From: Lagopus muta
Lineage: Eukaryota; Chordata; Aves; Galliformes; Phasianidae
Direction of reading: 5' to 3'
Assembly (NCBI RefSeq): GCF_023343835.1
Contig: NC_064433.1
Location: forward strand, 67,354,032-67,418,031
DNA: 64,000 bases
Shown here: piece by piece, positions 25,011 to 54,148 of the stretch
Position numbering within the stretch: the first letter of the stretch is position 1
Layout of the letters: every line of letters begins with the position of its first letter
The notes under the pieces: generated by a model
What the model saw: only the letters and a program-made list of their open reading frames with translations
The model's database searches: none
What the model was told of the DNA's origin: nothing
Translations under genes and position numbers: made by a program

Positions 25011-28000
25011 TGTCTCTCTTTTTAAGGGAAAACAAATAATTTGGAGGCAGCAGGGCTGTTGCTAAGACATCCAGCCTTGCTGTATCTATGTCCTTTCCCA
25101 TATGGCACTTTATTCTTTAGATGCAATCCTGGTCACCACTGCTTTTTGTGCCCGGTTTTACTGGTTGCCTTGCTGTGTTATATGTCCAGAGCCACACAGC
25201 ATTAATAAGAATACTCTGCCTTCTCACCCAGAAGAGCTACAGTGCTACATGCAGTGTTGATCTCTGGCATTTCTAAAGGTAACCAATGTATTGTGCTGTA
25301 TGCATTTACTTTGGAACAGGTCTGACACCAAAAGTGGATCTCTCCTTTCTCTTTAAGTTTCTGATTCTTGAAAATGCCATTTGTCTGCTTTGTTTCAAGA
25401 GGAAGTTGAATGATGAAATGCATTTTGCTAAGAAAATTAGGTCTTTTGAAAAGCAGAAATACATTTCAGCATTTTCCTTACCAGAGGCTTCCACTAAAGA
25501 GCCAAAACTACATTGTAAATGGAAACTTTCATAAACTTTGCAGTTTCACTCCTTTTACTGCAGTAGGGAACTGCCTCCATAGTTGCTAGGGTTTAGGCAT
25601 GTATGCTCGAGTATATAAATGAAAACAACTATTGGCCTTACCATGGAGTGACATAGCCATTTTCAGAGGAAGGATTGATGTTCACTGTCTGCTTACATAT
25701 ATGTAGCTTTATGTTTAAAATTGATGTCAGAGATCCAGAAGCATGAGGAAGGCACCACAGTTCTGTCATGTGGAGGAAAACGTGCTTTTGTCTCTGAAAG
25801 AATTGTGGCTTTTGCTCCTTAACGTAAATATGCATTTAGTAATGAGCCCAGAGTAAGCTTACTCTAGGACTTGCGTGGTTTCATGAAACATTTGGCTGTA
25901 GTTTTCTTTGCTTGTAGCATGCTGTCACGTATTCTTTGCTAAAACTGTGTATGTGGAAGGTCAGAAAAGTGTCAGATGGACCTGAAATGGTGGATTTTTG
26001 TATCGTTGGAGGGAGGGAGGCCTTTCTCATTGAGACGTTTGCCTGTTCACCATCACTACAGTTCCAGTATTTGGTGATGTAAAAGTGATAAGGTTTTGCT
26101 GTCTACTCCACATCCCTGTCCTTCTGCTACATTTTTGCAGGATGGGAAGTATGGCATAAGGTAATAAAGTGTATTTCTTGACATCTTGTAACACATCTGG
26201 ATAAGTAAAAATAGCCTCTGAAATTACCAAGGGTGATAGTGCATGTGCTTCCTTCCTGGCAGGTGATACTTTTATGCCTTCCCTGGAGCTGAGAAAGCTG
26301 GAGGCTATGTGCAAGAAGCTTGGACTTTGTATTCTTGTCCTTCCTGATTAGAAGGTGACCCCAGTGAAGGGCCTAGTGTTTCTTTTTGGGGAGACTAGCT
26401 CTCCAGGTGCTCAGTTTCTTCCATTTTTTCTTTTCTGGGTTTTTAAGTGGAATTAGTTGCTTCCATTGTTTTGCTTTAATTAACCAGAACCTTAATCTAC
26501 AAGTCTAATATGAAACCACTAATGATGGGCTGTGGGAACTGCCAAGAAGTATCCTGGTAGGATCATGAGTTTTGAGCCACCAGTCGTGCAGCAAGAGCTG
26601 GGCATGGAATTTTCAACAGTGGAGGCACTGCTAGAAGAATCCATTAAGGCTTTGACATAGAGCTGCCACGATAGATGGAAGCTATCCCATCTGGGGGCTA
26701 TTAGTTTGGACGGTTCCTCTGCTTTTGGCAGCTCAGGAGCCTTGTCCCAGGGACTACGCACTGTCTCCCACCCATTACAGGTGTTTTTTTTGACATTCTT
26801 TCATCCAGAGCTTGTGGTGTGTCATTTTTTTCCAAAGTAACAGGCCCTTTGGAAAGAGAAGTCTCCAGCCAGAAGAGCTTCAGCCAAATGCAGGGTGGTT
26901 AATGTGACCTTCTCATGGTGCAAGGAGTCTACTGCGATGCTGGTAATGCAGCAGGAGGAGAATGCTGCCATTATGCAGATAGCATGAACTTGGGTGAATT
27001 AGTCATTTTTTTTGAGGGTATTTCCAAGAACTATGGATGGCACCTTTTCAAAGTGTTCCCGTTAATCTGATGAGGTCAGTAAAAGGTTCCATTTTGAAGC
27101 TGCTGCTTTCTGCTTCTATCCCCTCAGGTATCCTCTGTTTTATAAAGCCCATATTTAGGGATTTCGATTACTTTGTTTTGGGGTTTGTTAGTGGAAGTAG
27201 AGAGGTAGGAGGAAAAAGGATGAACAGATTTTCTCTGCTGAGCTGACATTGGATTTTGCAGAGTACCTTGGGTCTCCCACCACCTCTGCACTCCTTTCCA
27301 TTTAGTTTGGGAAACGTGGAGAGCTCAAGCGCTTTCTGCTTTTACAAAGCTTTTTTTCCCCACAGTGTTGGAGCAAACTGGTGGCCACTTGGGTACAGGC
27401 ACCAACTGCAACGTGAGCAAAAGTCTACTAGGTTCTTTCTCATGCAGCCCTTCTGCTCTGGTGGGCATGTAGCGTGATGTGATACTGAGCTCAATATGAG
27501 GTCCTGATCTGTTAAATAGCTTTCTCTGAGTTAAGTTACTGGTTGGGCTCTCTTCTACGTTTTCCTGCTCTATGACCACAGTCGAGTTCAGCCCTGCTAT
27601 ATATAGCATGGTGTGCTAGTGCCAGAATTGTTATCTCCTTTTTACAGGCTTAATAAAATCAAGTGACTTAGGTTTGCTATTTGGTAACGTCTGCATTTGT
27701 GAGTATAGGAGCACGGGGAAAACAAATTAACAGGAAACGAAATTGCAGTGTTATTTTATCCTGCTAGGAATAGAAGCCACGCAAGTGGTAAATAGCCTGT
27801 TGCCTGCTGGTGACAGGTCCTGCTTTACCTTAAGGAAGGTTAATCTGTTCCAAGCTTGGGTTGATGCTACGCTAACCCGGGCGCTCTAAAGCAATCAGGA
27901 GGTGAGATTTTGCTTTATCAGATTGCTTTTTGAGCACACACAGATGCCAGCGTGTGTTCAGCAGTTGTTGTGTTTGATTGGATTGGATGTTATCTACCTG

Positions 28001-29354
28001 CTGCTGGTTCTGCTCTCGAATACCTGCTTTCTATTTATCTTTCCCCACCTATCAAGGAAGAGGGAGAGAAGGCTACTACCCAGTTCTCTAACTTTTGAAA
28101 TAGTGTCCAGTATGGGGGATGTACTCATGTGGAAAATGTAATCCCTAAATTTCTAGTAAAGATTACTGGCAGCTGACAGCTCTTGTCTTTCTTTAATAGA
28201 AAACTGCAGGGGACAAAAGAATGATTAAAAAAAGAAAGATCTGTGTTGCCATAAACAGTTGTAATGCTCTTAAAACCTCTTTGTGTATTTATGTAGAGAT
28301 ACATTTTCATTCTCCAAACTCTGAAGTCTCTCACACTCAAATACCCGGCTAAAATAATGTCCATCTAATGTTATAAAAAGCCTTTATGTGTGACACAACA
28401 GCTGCATGTCTGACAACAAGTATCTTATTGTCACACCAAATTCGATTAAAAATCCGCAAGTTTAAATGCTGGCTTCACAGAAGCTGTCAAATCCAAAACA
28501 AATCAGAAAAGCACAGCAGAATTAAACTGTTCCTGTGTGATGGAAAGATGCAAATCTATTTCTCGTACGAAACTAAAATTCGAATTCTTTCACCTTAAAA
28601 GGTATTAAGCTCTTCCTGAAGATCATAGACCTAATTTAGGATTTATCTTCCTCAATATCCTCTGGTAAAATAGAAAGGTTACATGAACAACTAAAAGGAA
28701 GAGCGTTTACTTCTGTGCAGTTTTCCATTAAAAAAAACCAAGCAAACAAACAGAAAAAGCCACCTTATCTTGATCAAACCAACACTGGGCTGAGGTAATT
28801 GTGACTGCCCTTGCAGTGGGACAGCAACTCTCCTTGTGTGCATCAGCCCAAAGCCAGGTGAGGCACCGATCCTCCTAGGACAAACTGCGTTGTTTTTAAC
28901 CTAGGTCACCTGCAAGGGGCTTGCGACTGCCCTAGGATGCTTTGTCCAATATTACAAGGGTTGTTCTGGCACAATTTAGCTCCTCAGATTTCAGATGGAA
29001 AGGCTGCTGACTTCAAGAGCTTTACATTTTCTTTTTTCCTCTCTCTTACCACTTCTTAAAGGCTTAGGAGCCAGGTGCCTTAACCAAGAAGAGCTTTATC
29101 TCCAGAGGTTATGTATTTGCAGCTGTGTTTCAAGTCTGCTCTTCCAAGAGTTCACCCAGAGTTGCAGAGCCCATACATGGGGAATTCTGTAAAGCATGGG
29201 ACCTGCAGGAACCTCCTGTTGGGTTGTCAGCACAGCACAGGAGTTAAGCTGAAATGCTGGCTACTTAATGCACTGCTGGTGGGGAAAGGGTTCTGTTCTC
29301 CATGGCTGGCTGTTGCTTCAAAAATAGAACAAGAAACATAAGTTTTCCATTTAA

Positions 29355-29765
29355 AATAGGATGAGTCCTTGCACCATGCCCAAGGAATGGCAGTGAAGCT
29401 GGTGAGGGATCTGGAGCACAAGTCTTATAAGGAATGGCAGAGGGAACTTGGACTCTTTAGTCTGCAGAAGAGGAGGCTCAGGGGAGACCTTGTTGCTCTT
29501 TACAACTCCCTGAAAGGAGGTTATGATAAGGTGGGGTTTGGCCTCTTCTCCTAAGTAAAAACAGTAGGATGAAAAGTAATGGTCTTCAGTTTTGTCAGAG
29601 GAGGTTCAGGCTGGATATTTGGTAGAGTTTCTTCTCTGAAAGAGTGCTGATGCATTGGAACAGGCTGCTCATGGAGCTGGTGGAGTTGCTGTCCCTGGAG
29701 GTGTTCAAGAAGTGTGTACATGTGGCTCTGACAATGCAGTTTTGTGAGCTGCTAAGATATTCTAA
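29355..29765 (+). mobile_element. CR1 LINE fragment, sense, diverged
   Basis: Contains the conserved CR1 stretch GGAACTTGGACTCTTTAGTC (reading Glu-Leu-Gly-Leu-Phe-Ser-Leu in the C-terminal part of the CR1 protein), followed by AGGAGGCTCAGGGGAGACCT and the 3' untranslated region. Interrupted by indels; the tail is degenerate. It ends about 430 bases upstream of STK38L exon 2. Confidence 0.88.
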
Positions 29766-30203
29766 GATATAAATTGGTTATTTTATATTCTTCACCTCCT
29801 CTCTGGATAGGGTTAGAGGTTTTCTTCATTTACTTTTTCATTTTATCTCGTGGCCTTTTCGTCCCCTGGGCTGTGCTTGAGCCTACTGGACAAACATCTT
29901 CCTAATTTGTGGCTGGATGAGCTGCCCGGAGCTTGCATAGCTCTTTGCTATGATTCACCCTTTGTTTTGCCAACAAGTTATTTGTTTTAGAGAGTGGGTA
30001 GTGAGTCTTGCTAGCTGAAAATACTTTTACAATGCTTTTTTTTTTTTTTTTTAATGTATTTTCTTACATATAAAGAAAAGTGCTTTTCCTTGAAATCTAT
30101 AGCATCTAAGAATTTGGAGATGGATGGTGGAAAAGAGGTGTGCGTGTGTATGTTTTTCCAAGTGCGTAATGATTGCCGTGCTCTTGTTTCAGTGTGTGTT
30201 ACC

Positions 30204-45103
<14,900 letters not shown>

Positions 45104-48100
45104 AACTAAACACAAACCCACAAAAAACAAAAATTACAAACCTCAGGTAGCTGCATCACCAGACCTGCTTGGCATTAGTTATCAATATATTGACTCTGGT
45201 GCGCATCAGTTTCACAAGGAAATTCTACAGGATTAGGATTTCTAAGACTACTACTACTACTACAGGAATTAGTTGGCAGTGCCAGCTGGCTTTTTTTTTT
45301 TTTTTTTAAATATTTGAATATTTTTGTTAACTTTATTATACAAAGGTACTGGAATAAAAGGAACCATACATCCCTTTGTAACTGCACTGCCTATGTGTGT
45401 ATAACAATTAATTATGCCTCTGTACCGTGGCTTTGCTTGTACTGTAACCCATTTAATCCACCCAGGAGTAAAACATATCATTTTATGCAGCGTTGTCGTT
45501 ACACTGCTCACCTGGTGGGTTTTAGGTATGCAGTATAAAAAACCATTGCCCACGTTTTCACAATTCTCTGAGCAGTGGCTCTAAGGTTATTCCAGTTGTG
45601 GTTTGCAGCTGTCCCATGAGTGTGGCATATTTTAAATAGCAGTGTCCTGTGGGGCCTACTGGTACACTCTCCAGTGTCAATCCTCCTCCCTGCTGGAGGG
45701 TTTCATGATCAGATCATCCCTTGTTCTGTGGGATGTGGGCAGGAAGACGGTCCCTTTGATCTGCTTGAAATAATAGTTGGTGGACCCTGTTATTGAAAAT
45801 GATGTTACTGTTTATGATGATTGTATGTGTTGGCAAATTCAGAAGAGAAAAAGAAACAACAATAAAAACTCCTAACAGAGGAACTTTTTTCAGACATCAA
45901 GTTCTGAAATGGCAGCCATTTCCAGGATTCTTGCCTCATTTTTGAGACAGGTCATTTTTTTGCTGCTGAGAATTTAAACATCCTTTTCTGTCTGAGAAAA
46001 ACTTATCCAGTGATGAAATTGCTGCTTTTTCTTTTTCATCTCCATGAGAAGTTCCAGGCGGAAGGGATATTGCTGTACCCTTCTCTTTCTGGAATACCTG
46101 TAGCAGCCTTTGCCAAGTCAGAGGAAGTGGAGTGCCTCATTGGACTCTCAGTCCTGTAGGCTCCGTCGTCTTCTCGTGTCTCTCCCTAAAGTGAACCATG
46201 AGGTTACAAGGGATCAGCTGGGTTTGAAGCCCAGTTACCAGAAAACATAACCAACCATGAGTGAATCAGGTGGCGCATATACACCATTACTCTCAGTCTG
46301 CAAGCTGGTGACAAACTGACAGCAGAGATGAGTCAAGGAAATGGAAGCAGAGCCTCCTGGGTGCTGGCTGAGATTTTGCTCATCTACTTAGACATCATTC
46401 AGAGCCAAACAGCAGTCCTTTAACAGCTTGCTGGTATCTGATTGCTGGCAAATTTTACATCTCTGCCTATACTAGCATATTATCTGTAGTGCTTCTAATC
46501 TGTCTCAATACAGTAGAGATCTTTGATGTCATTTTCTGGTTACAAAAGGCTTACAGCGATAAACAATTGACCAGTGATTGAACAAGCAGAGTCACTATTG
46601 CTGCATTCTTCCCCTGGATGCAATGTAAAGCACTCTGGAGGCCTTGCAACGCCCATCAGAATGAAGCACAGGATGTTTTGGCATGTGGTAGGGAGGACTC
46701 CAGCAGACTGACATTCACAGCAAAATGGAAGTGACTATTTATAAAGCTATCACAGAAATATTTATTGCTGTTTGGCACCAAGGTGTCAGCTGTTCCAAAT
46801 TATTTGTATGCTTCAAAAGCTTACTGTGTAGTGCTTATCTGTTGCATAAAATTCAATTTGCAAGAAAGGTTTCTGTGCATCAGTGGCTTACTGACCTGTG
46901 TGTACTCTTCCCCAATCCAACAGTTAGTATTCTTCAAGGGCTTCAATGATCTGTACTCTGATATTTTATCTTCTGTCAGGCATTTTCACTTATGCTGATT
47001 TTCTACAAAAAAATTTAGTCTGCAGTTCATGGAAAAGGAACAGTGTGTTAAAGTCCACCCAATTTGCAAAGTATTGTGTTATGTTATGGCTAAGCTAAAC
47101 TTTGTCTAAATGTTCAATTTAAGCCATCTCCCATTTCTTTGCTTCCCAAAACCTAGAATAATTAACATCACTTTAACATCACTGCTACTGGGACAAGATC
47201 CTTCTGGAATTCTGCAGTGTTGTTCTTAGCCATGTTAAGGTAGTGAGAGTCAACTTGAATCCATTCAGAGGCTGTCCAAAATCAGCAGCTCGCTTAAACC
47301 CACCTCTGTACTTTGGGATGTCTTTCTGCCAGTGCTCTTGTAGCTTCTGAGGCATCTCAGAATAGGAAATTATTTGTCTGACATTTGATCTGTTCTACCA
47401 AGAGGATTTTGGGTGGAACATATACAAGGCACAGACTTGGCCCCAAAGGATACTGCTATTCCAATGAGAATTTTTCTCCATTTTCATTTCCAGCCTCATT
47501 CGTGGGGCACTAGGCACCAGAAGTGAAATTCCTGTGAGCACTGCATTTCAAAAGACCACAGTTACCCTATTTGCGTAACATAAAAAGAAGCCTTTGCTTG
47601 AGCTTGCTAAGACAAGATAAATTTCATGGGAACTACAAATGCTCAGTAATACTGGTGATTTTTTTTTCCTGTGCGGGTTTGAGGGAGGGCAAATAAATAC
47701 ACATACAATTTAAAGCTATCTATGATACAACTGTCTGTACATATTCACTGGTTTACAAACTTGGGAAAAAGCTCAATCCTTGTACTCGTAACACTAAAGA
47801 TAATAAGCATTTAAAATGGAGGATGGTTAATCATATCAGTGCTCACATAGGAGTTGCATCCTCCGGGAAAAAGCCTGCAGCCTATTTAGCATAAACTCCT
47901 GTATCGTGGTAGTTGAATTTATTTTTTGGAATACATAGCATTATTTTAATCGATAAGTCGAGTTCAACAAAATATTAACTACTGCTTTTAGGAATATAGA
48001 ATTTTTTTAAAGATAAAACTGTGACACTGTAATAGATTGAAGAGAACAGAAGGTTAATTTACACTGGCTTTCAAAAAATGGAAGTGCGGCATATCTCTTG

Positions 48101-49150
48101 CTTTGTTCTTTCTGTCTTATTTGTTTGGATGGTTGTTTTTATTTTCTTCCTTTGGTGATGTTTGTCACTGTGCCATTTATTTTTTGTATTCTTGGAGTAC
48201 CAAAGATCCTGAAATGGCTTGATGATTGCAACCATGTCAAAATTTATTTTCTGGAAGCGAGCGTTGTTAACTTTGTTTAAATGTGGATTTCTGTATGCAA
48301 ATTGTTGTCAGAGGTTTGCTGGGGAGATTGCAGCAGGGAAAACTCGAGTGCGTCAGTGGAAGTAGTGGGCCTGAATCCAAGTTCTGGATCTGAATGCGCC
48401 AAAACGGAGGAGGAGGTTTGGATCGGAAAACACAGCTGAGCTTTTGCGCTATGTTCCATCTCTAATCGGCGTGAGCGCGCGGCCTTGGGTACAGAACGGC
48501 AGCGCCGGTTGTTTCACGTACAGAAGGAGTTTTTAACAAAAATTGCCAGCATTCACAAATCAAATATTGTTGATACCGCATTTGCACTGTTAAATTTGCC
48601 TTGCTGGAGAGTTATGTAAGTGTTATTTTTATAGGTCAATTGTCAAACACCTGAGTCGTGGGATACAGTATGGAATAACAGCATGATGTGGGTGAATTCA
48701 CCTAAGTGCAAAGGGGCTTGCTGAAAGCTCTCCACTCTACCAAGAGGAATGGGCATAAGCAGTACAAGGGCGTTGTGTTGGCTCCTTGTAACGAGGTGAC
48801 TTTCCTCTGCGGCAGCAAGTAGGGAATACTGCTGTTTAGCCCAGTTATACTGTAATGCTTAGGAAGTGCTCTCACTTTTTCAATAACACGAGCAATTACA
48901 AGCATTGTAACATACTGTACTTTGTCATTTTAATGTTGATATATTACAGCAGCTTGTTCTTGGAGTCAAAATGGCAACTGCTATATTTTTCCTAGACTAT
49001 TTCATTAGTTGTGGTTGGGAAAGTTACATAGAAGCATTATAAAAATTTATATGAGGCTTTTTACAGCATTTGAAAATAAAAGTAGCATTCTTTTTGTAGA
49101 GTTGCAGTTGTTATTTTTTTACAAAAGTGCTGGAATTGTTTCTCTTCCAG
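45104..49150 (+). other. STK38L: Probable STK38L 3' UTR with several poly(A) signals
   Basis: Sequence after the stop has no CR1 copies and no credible exon. AATAAA hexamers occur at 45353-45358, 45861-45866 and 49075-49080; the last is followed by a TG/T-rich stretch suited to a cleavage site. A 3' UTR of up to about 4 kb is plausible, but which signal is used cannot be decided from sequence alone. A small CpG-rich patch lies at about 48345-48520. Confidence 0.5.
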
Positions 49151-52100
49151 AACAGGAGGCTTCTTAAGGAGCGGAGACACTGCTTTGTGTATTCTCATCT
49201 TGAATCCCACTGGATTTTCCCATGAAAACCCCATGTCACCATTCTCAGTCAGATGTTCGAGCAGCAAAAAGTACCCGACTTTTACCAACTGCAGCCACAC
49301 GAAGCTGCTTCTAAAAAGGTTATTGTTCTTCCCTAGAGCCTTCTTATCTCCTTCCCTACGGACTGTAATTTAGCCAAGAAAGGCTTCCACAGACAGTTGT
49401 ACTACAGAAACATTCTCATCCTACTGCTCCCAATTCCTTCCTGAGTTTAGAGCAATGACAGCACGTGCTGTTGTGACACGATCACGTAAAACACTTATGG
49501 GGCTGAGCAGCTGAAAGCAAATTGGAGCTGACACCTGATGAGTGTCCATCTCTGCAGCCCTCCATTGAGTGCCCTCCACTTGAAGAATGCTGCTCTCACC
49601 AAGTTAATGCAATTCAAACAGAATCTTACAAATTCTGTTTAATGGGATTACAGTCTTCTTGTATTAACTGTTATCTTGCACTGAGGCTGCATTCCTTCTC
49701 TTCTTGCATTACCAAATCCACTATTTCTGAAAAATACAGCACTTCAATAACAAATTAAAAGGCTATGCCTTAGCATGTGCAAAAACACTTCCAAAATTAA
49801 CTACTTAAGAAAATAATATATAGTGTTTACAAAACAATACTGCAAATATCTGATGTTCATATTTCACTTCATCTCGAATACAGTGTGCCTTGTGAGCAAA
49901 ACATTTATGATTTAGACAATAAAATGTCTTTCTGACAACCTTCCTATGAAGAGAGAAAGTAGGAATATCCTGACAGTTTGTGTTGCTGTGGGGTGTGATG
50001 GCAGCAGTGGTTACCAGCTCTGGATTAAAAAGGATTCAATAGTCAGGCAGTGCTTAATGTACTTATTTAAGGCTTTTTTTTAATTTATTCTGGATGTAAC
50101 CTTTGGTTATCTCAGACGTTCTAAGGTGTATATCCAATACCTGAATTTCACAAACGGAAGATGGTTTGAAATGTGCATGCCAGTGCTCTGTAACTGGCAG
50201 TTGTGGTGGGCTCTGCTAAGAACGAATCTGTTTAAAGAGTTTATTTATGAGAGATACCTGCTCCATCAGCTACTGAGGCAGTTCAGTGCTGGAGAAGGGC
50301 ACATTAACTTAATAGAATGAGCACAGTCTTTGTCAGTGGTAATGGGCCTGAAGTCTAAGTAGATTTTAAAGAATTCATTATGTTCTAAATTACCAGTTTA
50401 ATTTTCTCCTCCCTTGTGCTTTTAGCCTGGTATTTTTTTCCTCTCATTTTGTCTTCAGAATTTTTTAAAAATATAGTTATTATCTCCAGTTATTGTAGTT
50501 TTAGTGACTGTCCCAAGTGGAGAACTGTTCCACAGAGCAGGGCCTGGTACACAGGACCCAATGCTGGAACTGAGTACCTCCAACATGAAGCAAAACAGCC
50601 CCATTGCCTCCTACTTGCTGCTACTGCTCTTGGCCCTGGGATTTGTATGCTTTGTTGCACAGAACACTACTGCAGTTACTGTGAGGGCAATTGAATCTAT
50701 ATTCATCTCGCCACTACCTCCTCCTCCCATCACTTCTCCAGATGAGCTGATAGCACAGAAGTTGCTGTTTTCCAGGGAAATGGGGTACATAGGTTTGAAA
50801 TTTCTCGTGCTCAGGGAAATTAACCCAGGTTTCTCGTTTCACAGTTGAGTCAGAGCTCACCTAGGGACAGCTTGTCTCTGATTGCAAGCAACTCTCGAAG
50901 CCCGTCTCCTTTCTGTATCAGCTGCTTTAATCTGTTTCTAGTTAACCACCATCTGCTGCGGCTTTGTTCTCCTGCAGGGACATGTGTGCGGCATCTGCAC
51001 TGTCCCCAGGTAGCCCTCCTTCCACTGGTAGCAGCCCTTTCTTCTCCACACCACCTTCCCTGCCTTCCTTCTGGCAAAGACCAAATCTTTCCCATTGCTT
51101 CTGCACCTCCCCTGAAACCAGGTGATGTTGAAAGGGGAACTCGTCGCAGATGAGATATAATGTTGAGGCTGTTGTGTAAACGCGGGGTGTAACCACCGCC
51201 TCTGTATCCGTGTTTGGGAAACAGAAACAGCAATTACAGACAGCAAGTGTTGCATACACACCAAGAGTGCCTAATATGTTGCTTCTTTCCAGGGATTTAG
51301 GCAGAATCTGCATCCCGTTATGGATGTAGGAGCTGAGACTCATAGAGCTCAAAGGGGAGGCAGGTGCCTTGCTGCTGCCCTGGCCCCCTCTCCCCCCTCA
51401 TGGAGCAGCCACACACACGTGGCCACCTGCAAAGCCAAGGGCTGAAAAGGTGACAGCAGTATGAACACAACTTCTCCAGTGCCTTACCCAAAGGCTGCAG
51501 TGGCTCTGCTCATCTTGGGTGCCGATTTCCCTGTGTTGGTCTTTATAATAATAAAGGATCAGATAAAACACCCCATGACTGTTTGGTCAGGTCAGAGTGA
51601 GTCACCATTAAACTAGACAACGCGTCTCAAGGTTTTCAGTCCAGTAGCCTGCCTTTGAGCTCCTAACCAGTTCCCACTGATGTCAGCAAAAGATCCCTAT
51701 CTAAAGCACAGAGAAATCAGGGGATAAGTATGATTTCAAAAGCAAGCTGTTTGCTGATGCCATGCTTTAGAAAAGAGACAAAAAGATTTTGCTCTCTATA
51801 GATTTCAATCTGTTGAAAACCAGTGTATCAAGAAGATGCCTTTTGGCTCAAACACAAACTTGAGAGACTTGCATGGTACTTCCACTATTGAAGAAGAAAA
51901 TATTACCTATGTTGGTTGATAAACAATATTAAACTGATGCCTCAAGGAAGCTTCACAAAATGTACAATCTCTTTAAAAGCATTTTCCTGAGAAAGCAGAT
52001 TGGATCACTGTTGGATTTGACCTAGGCTGAGCCCAAGCACTGGCTGTGCACGTCTTAGGAAGCAGACAGTTCAGCACAACTCCTTGCTTTGTCAAGTTCA

Positions 52101-52265
52101 GTCAGTGAATGATGGATGTGTTCCACTCAGTCAGATACTTCAGCTCAGTAACACTGGACAAACAGGGCCAACAGCATTCAACAGTCGACAAGCTCTGCTT
52201 TCAGTTAATTCTCTCTTAGTTGCCCAGATTTAAGGGGGCTTGCATCTTCAATTATTTGCATTGCT

Positions 52266-52385
52266 CTCTTACCAGTTGTAGAGAACAATGAGGTCTCCCC
52301 TAAGCCTCCTCTTCTCCAGACTAAACAATCCCAGTTCCTTCAGCCATTCCTCATAAGACTTGTGTTCCAGACCCAAAAAGGCTGT
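52266..52385 (-). mobile_element. CR1 LINE fragment, antisense
   Basis: Reverse complement of the CR1 C-terminal coding/3' junction: CCCCTAAGCCTCCTCTTCTC, CAGACTAAACAATCCCAGTT and CCTTCAGCCATTCCTCATAA. About 115 bases, truncated at both ends. Confidence 0.88.
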
Positions 52386-54092
52386 TAACTCTAGAAGAGC
52401 CCAGGAATCCGTAGCACAGATGACAAACCTGCTTTAACCAAGGAGATGACTTTCAGACAGTGCTGTAATAAATCATCCGGACCTTCTCTATAGGCAAAGA
52501 TGGATGAGATGATGCAGCTCAAATGCTCAAAGACTGATTGTACACAAGCCATATGCTGCCCTCACGGCTGGATTTTATTTCTTCTAGCCATAGCAAAAAC
52601 ACTGCTGGAACTCAGGGATCCTATTGAACCAGAACTGGATTGGGGCTGCCACTTGTACACTATGGGCACATTTTAATTTTGTTTTCAATGGGCTCCCTAA
52701 GCAGCTTTATTTGTCCTTGTATAGAGATTTGTAACAGTAATACTGTTTTTCAGATACACTAGACATCAGGTTCTTACTAGATATTCCAAAAATACCAACT
52801 TCTGCCACAAATGAAAAGATTCTTTAAGATGTGAAGTTTATTTTGTCTTTAAATTGAAAGTGGTGCCATCAGGTTGAGAGACTTCTAGGTAAGAGATTTA
52901 CAAGCAAGTATATTACATTGTACAAACCTTGCCAGACAGGACTCCGAAATAACACAGTCACTTGTGAAAATGCTCATCTGTTTGACTTGATTTAATTTTG
53001 TTAGGGAACCTCAAAATAAATTGATCATTCTACTTGCTCCAATGCTTAGATTACAAGAGAGCACAATAGCTGAAAGCTGTTCTCAAGTGAATCTTGTTTC
53101 TTCATGCAAGGAATTTGTCAGTGATTTACAGATCTTTAAAGCCAGAATATATCACTATCACAATCTAATCTGACATACTGCATACCATAAATCATACCCT
53201 TCACTCACTGTACTGTGTTAGCACAGCTTGCATTCTATTGTGCTACATTTTTGCTTCTTTGAAGGGCTTTTGTAACAGTTACCGAGTGGAAATAATTTAA
53301 AGGGCATTTTTAAATATGTTTTCTTAAATAGGCTGATTACAGTGTGACTATGCCACTTACAGAATTTGTGAAGCAAAAGTCTCCCCTGATGTGGGGAAGA
53401 ACTTTTGCTTTAACACGACGGCACATTCTACTAATGCATAGAATGTATAGCAAAATCAACAGATTGCTTGTGATGCCTTAAAAAGTAACCCAATGACCTC
53501 CTAGACCACCAATGACTACCAAGCATAAACCACAGACTAGAAAAGATACTGTTTTTAAATAGTTTTAATTCTTATTCTTCTAATTAGCTATCTTCTTCAC
53601 AAATGCTCTAAAAAATTGCTTGCTTCAGGACTCAAGCATTGCTCTTTACATTACTCTGAGCCACAGAGTACTCTAGTCTGAGAGGAAACCATGAACACCC
53701 AAGCTCCAGAAGAGAAGTGTACAAAAAATCTGTGATTGTATTTAAACGTGTGCTGAGCAATTTCAATGTGTTGGTTTTAAATTCCGAGGGAAAAAAATGT
53801 TAACTAGGTAGCTTTCACTTAATAATCTTTTATGTGCAGCATTCTAAGTCACCATGGTACTGCATGGCCCAGCTCTTGGTGGTCCCTCAAAAGAGTATTT
53901 TTTTCCATCTTGTCTCTGAAACAGGTCTCCTAAGAGCAGTGTGCATGGGACAAGGTTAGCCCCAACAAATCCACCAAGAAATCAGCTCTTTGGGATGGTA
54001 TCTCAGAGAAATGTTGATTTGATGGATGCTCTTCACATCCTAAAGACACATTATGCTTCATCAGATGCTATTAACCATTTACAGAACATGAA

Positions 54093-54148
54093 AAAGGAAG
54101 GATACTGCAGACACCTCTCTAAAGGAAGGATACTGCAGACACCTCTCT
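54093..54148 (+). repeat. Exact 28-base tandem duplication
   Basis: Units 54093-54120 and 54121-54148 are identical, each starting AAAGGAAGGATACTGCAGAC. A recent, unmutated duplication inside otherwise unique sequence. Confidence 0.95.

Larger units (their letters stand above)
3153..30192 (+). other. STK38L: STK38L intron 1 (about 27 kb)
   Basis: Runs from the exon 1 donor to the acceptor at 30191-30192. Apart from the separately listed CR1 fragments, mariner element, microsatellites and duplications, I see no coding exon. Open frames here are short and lack recognisable protein features. A CACGTG E-box sits at 3747-3752. Unlisted stretches of several kilobases are unremarkable AT-rich intronic DNA. 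Confidence 0.75.

Noticed and set aside
24609-25101. Open frames on both strands with runs of Tyr-Ile
   Set aside because: Translation of the TA microsatellite, not a protein.
50504-50848. 114-residue frame with a leucine-rich hydrophobic stretch like a signal peptide
   Set aside because: No family resemblance, no exon boundaries and no promoter; overlapping frames of similar length exist on both strands nearby. Cross-species conservation of the frame would be needed to revive it.
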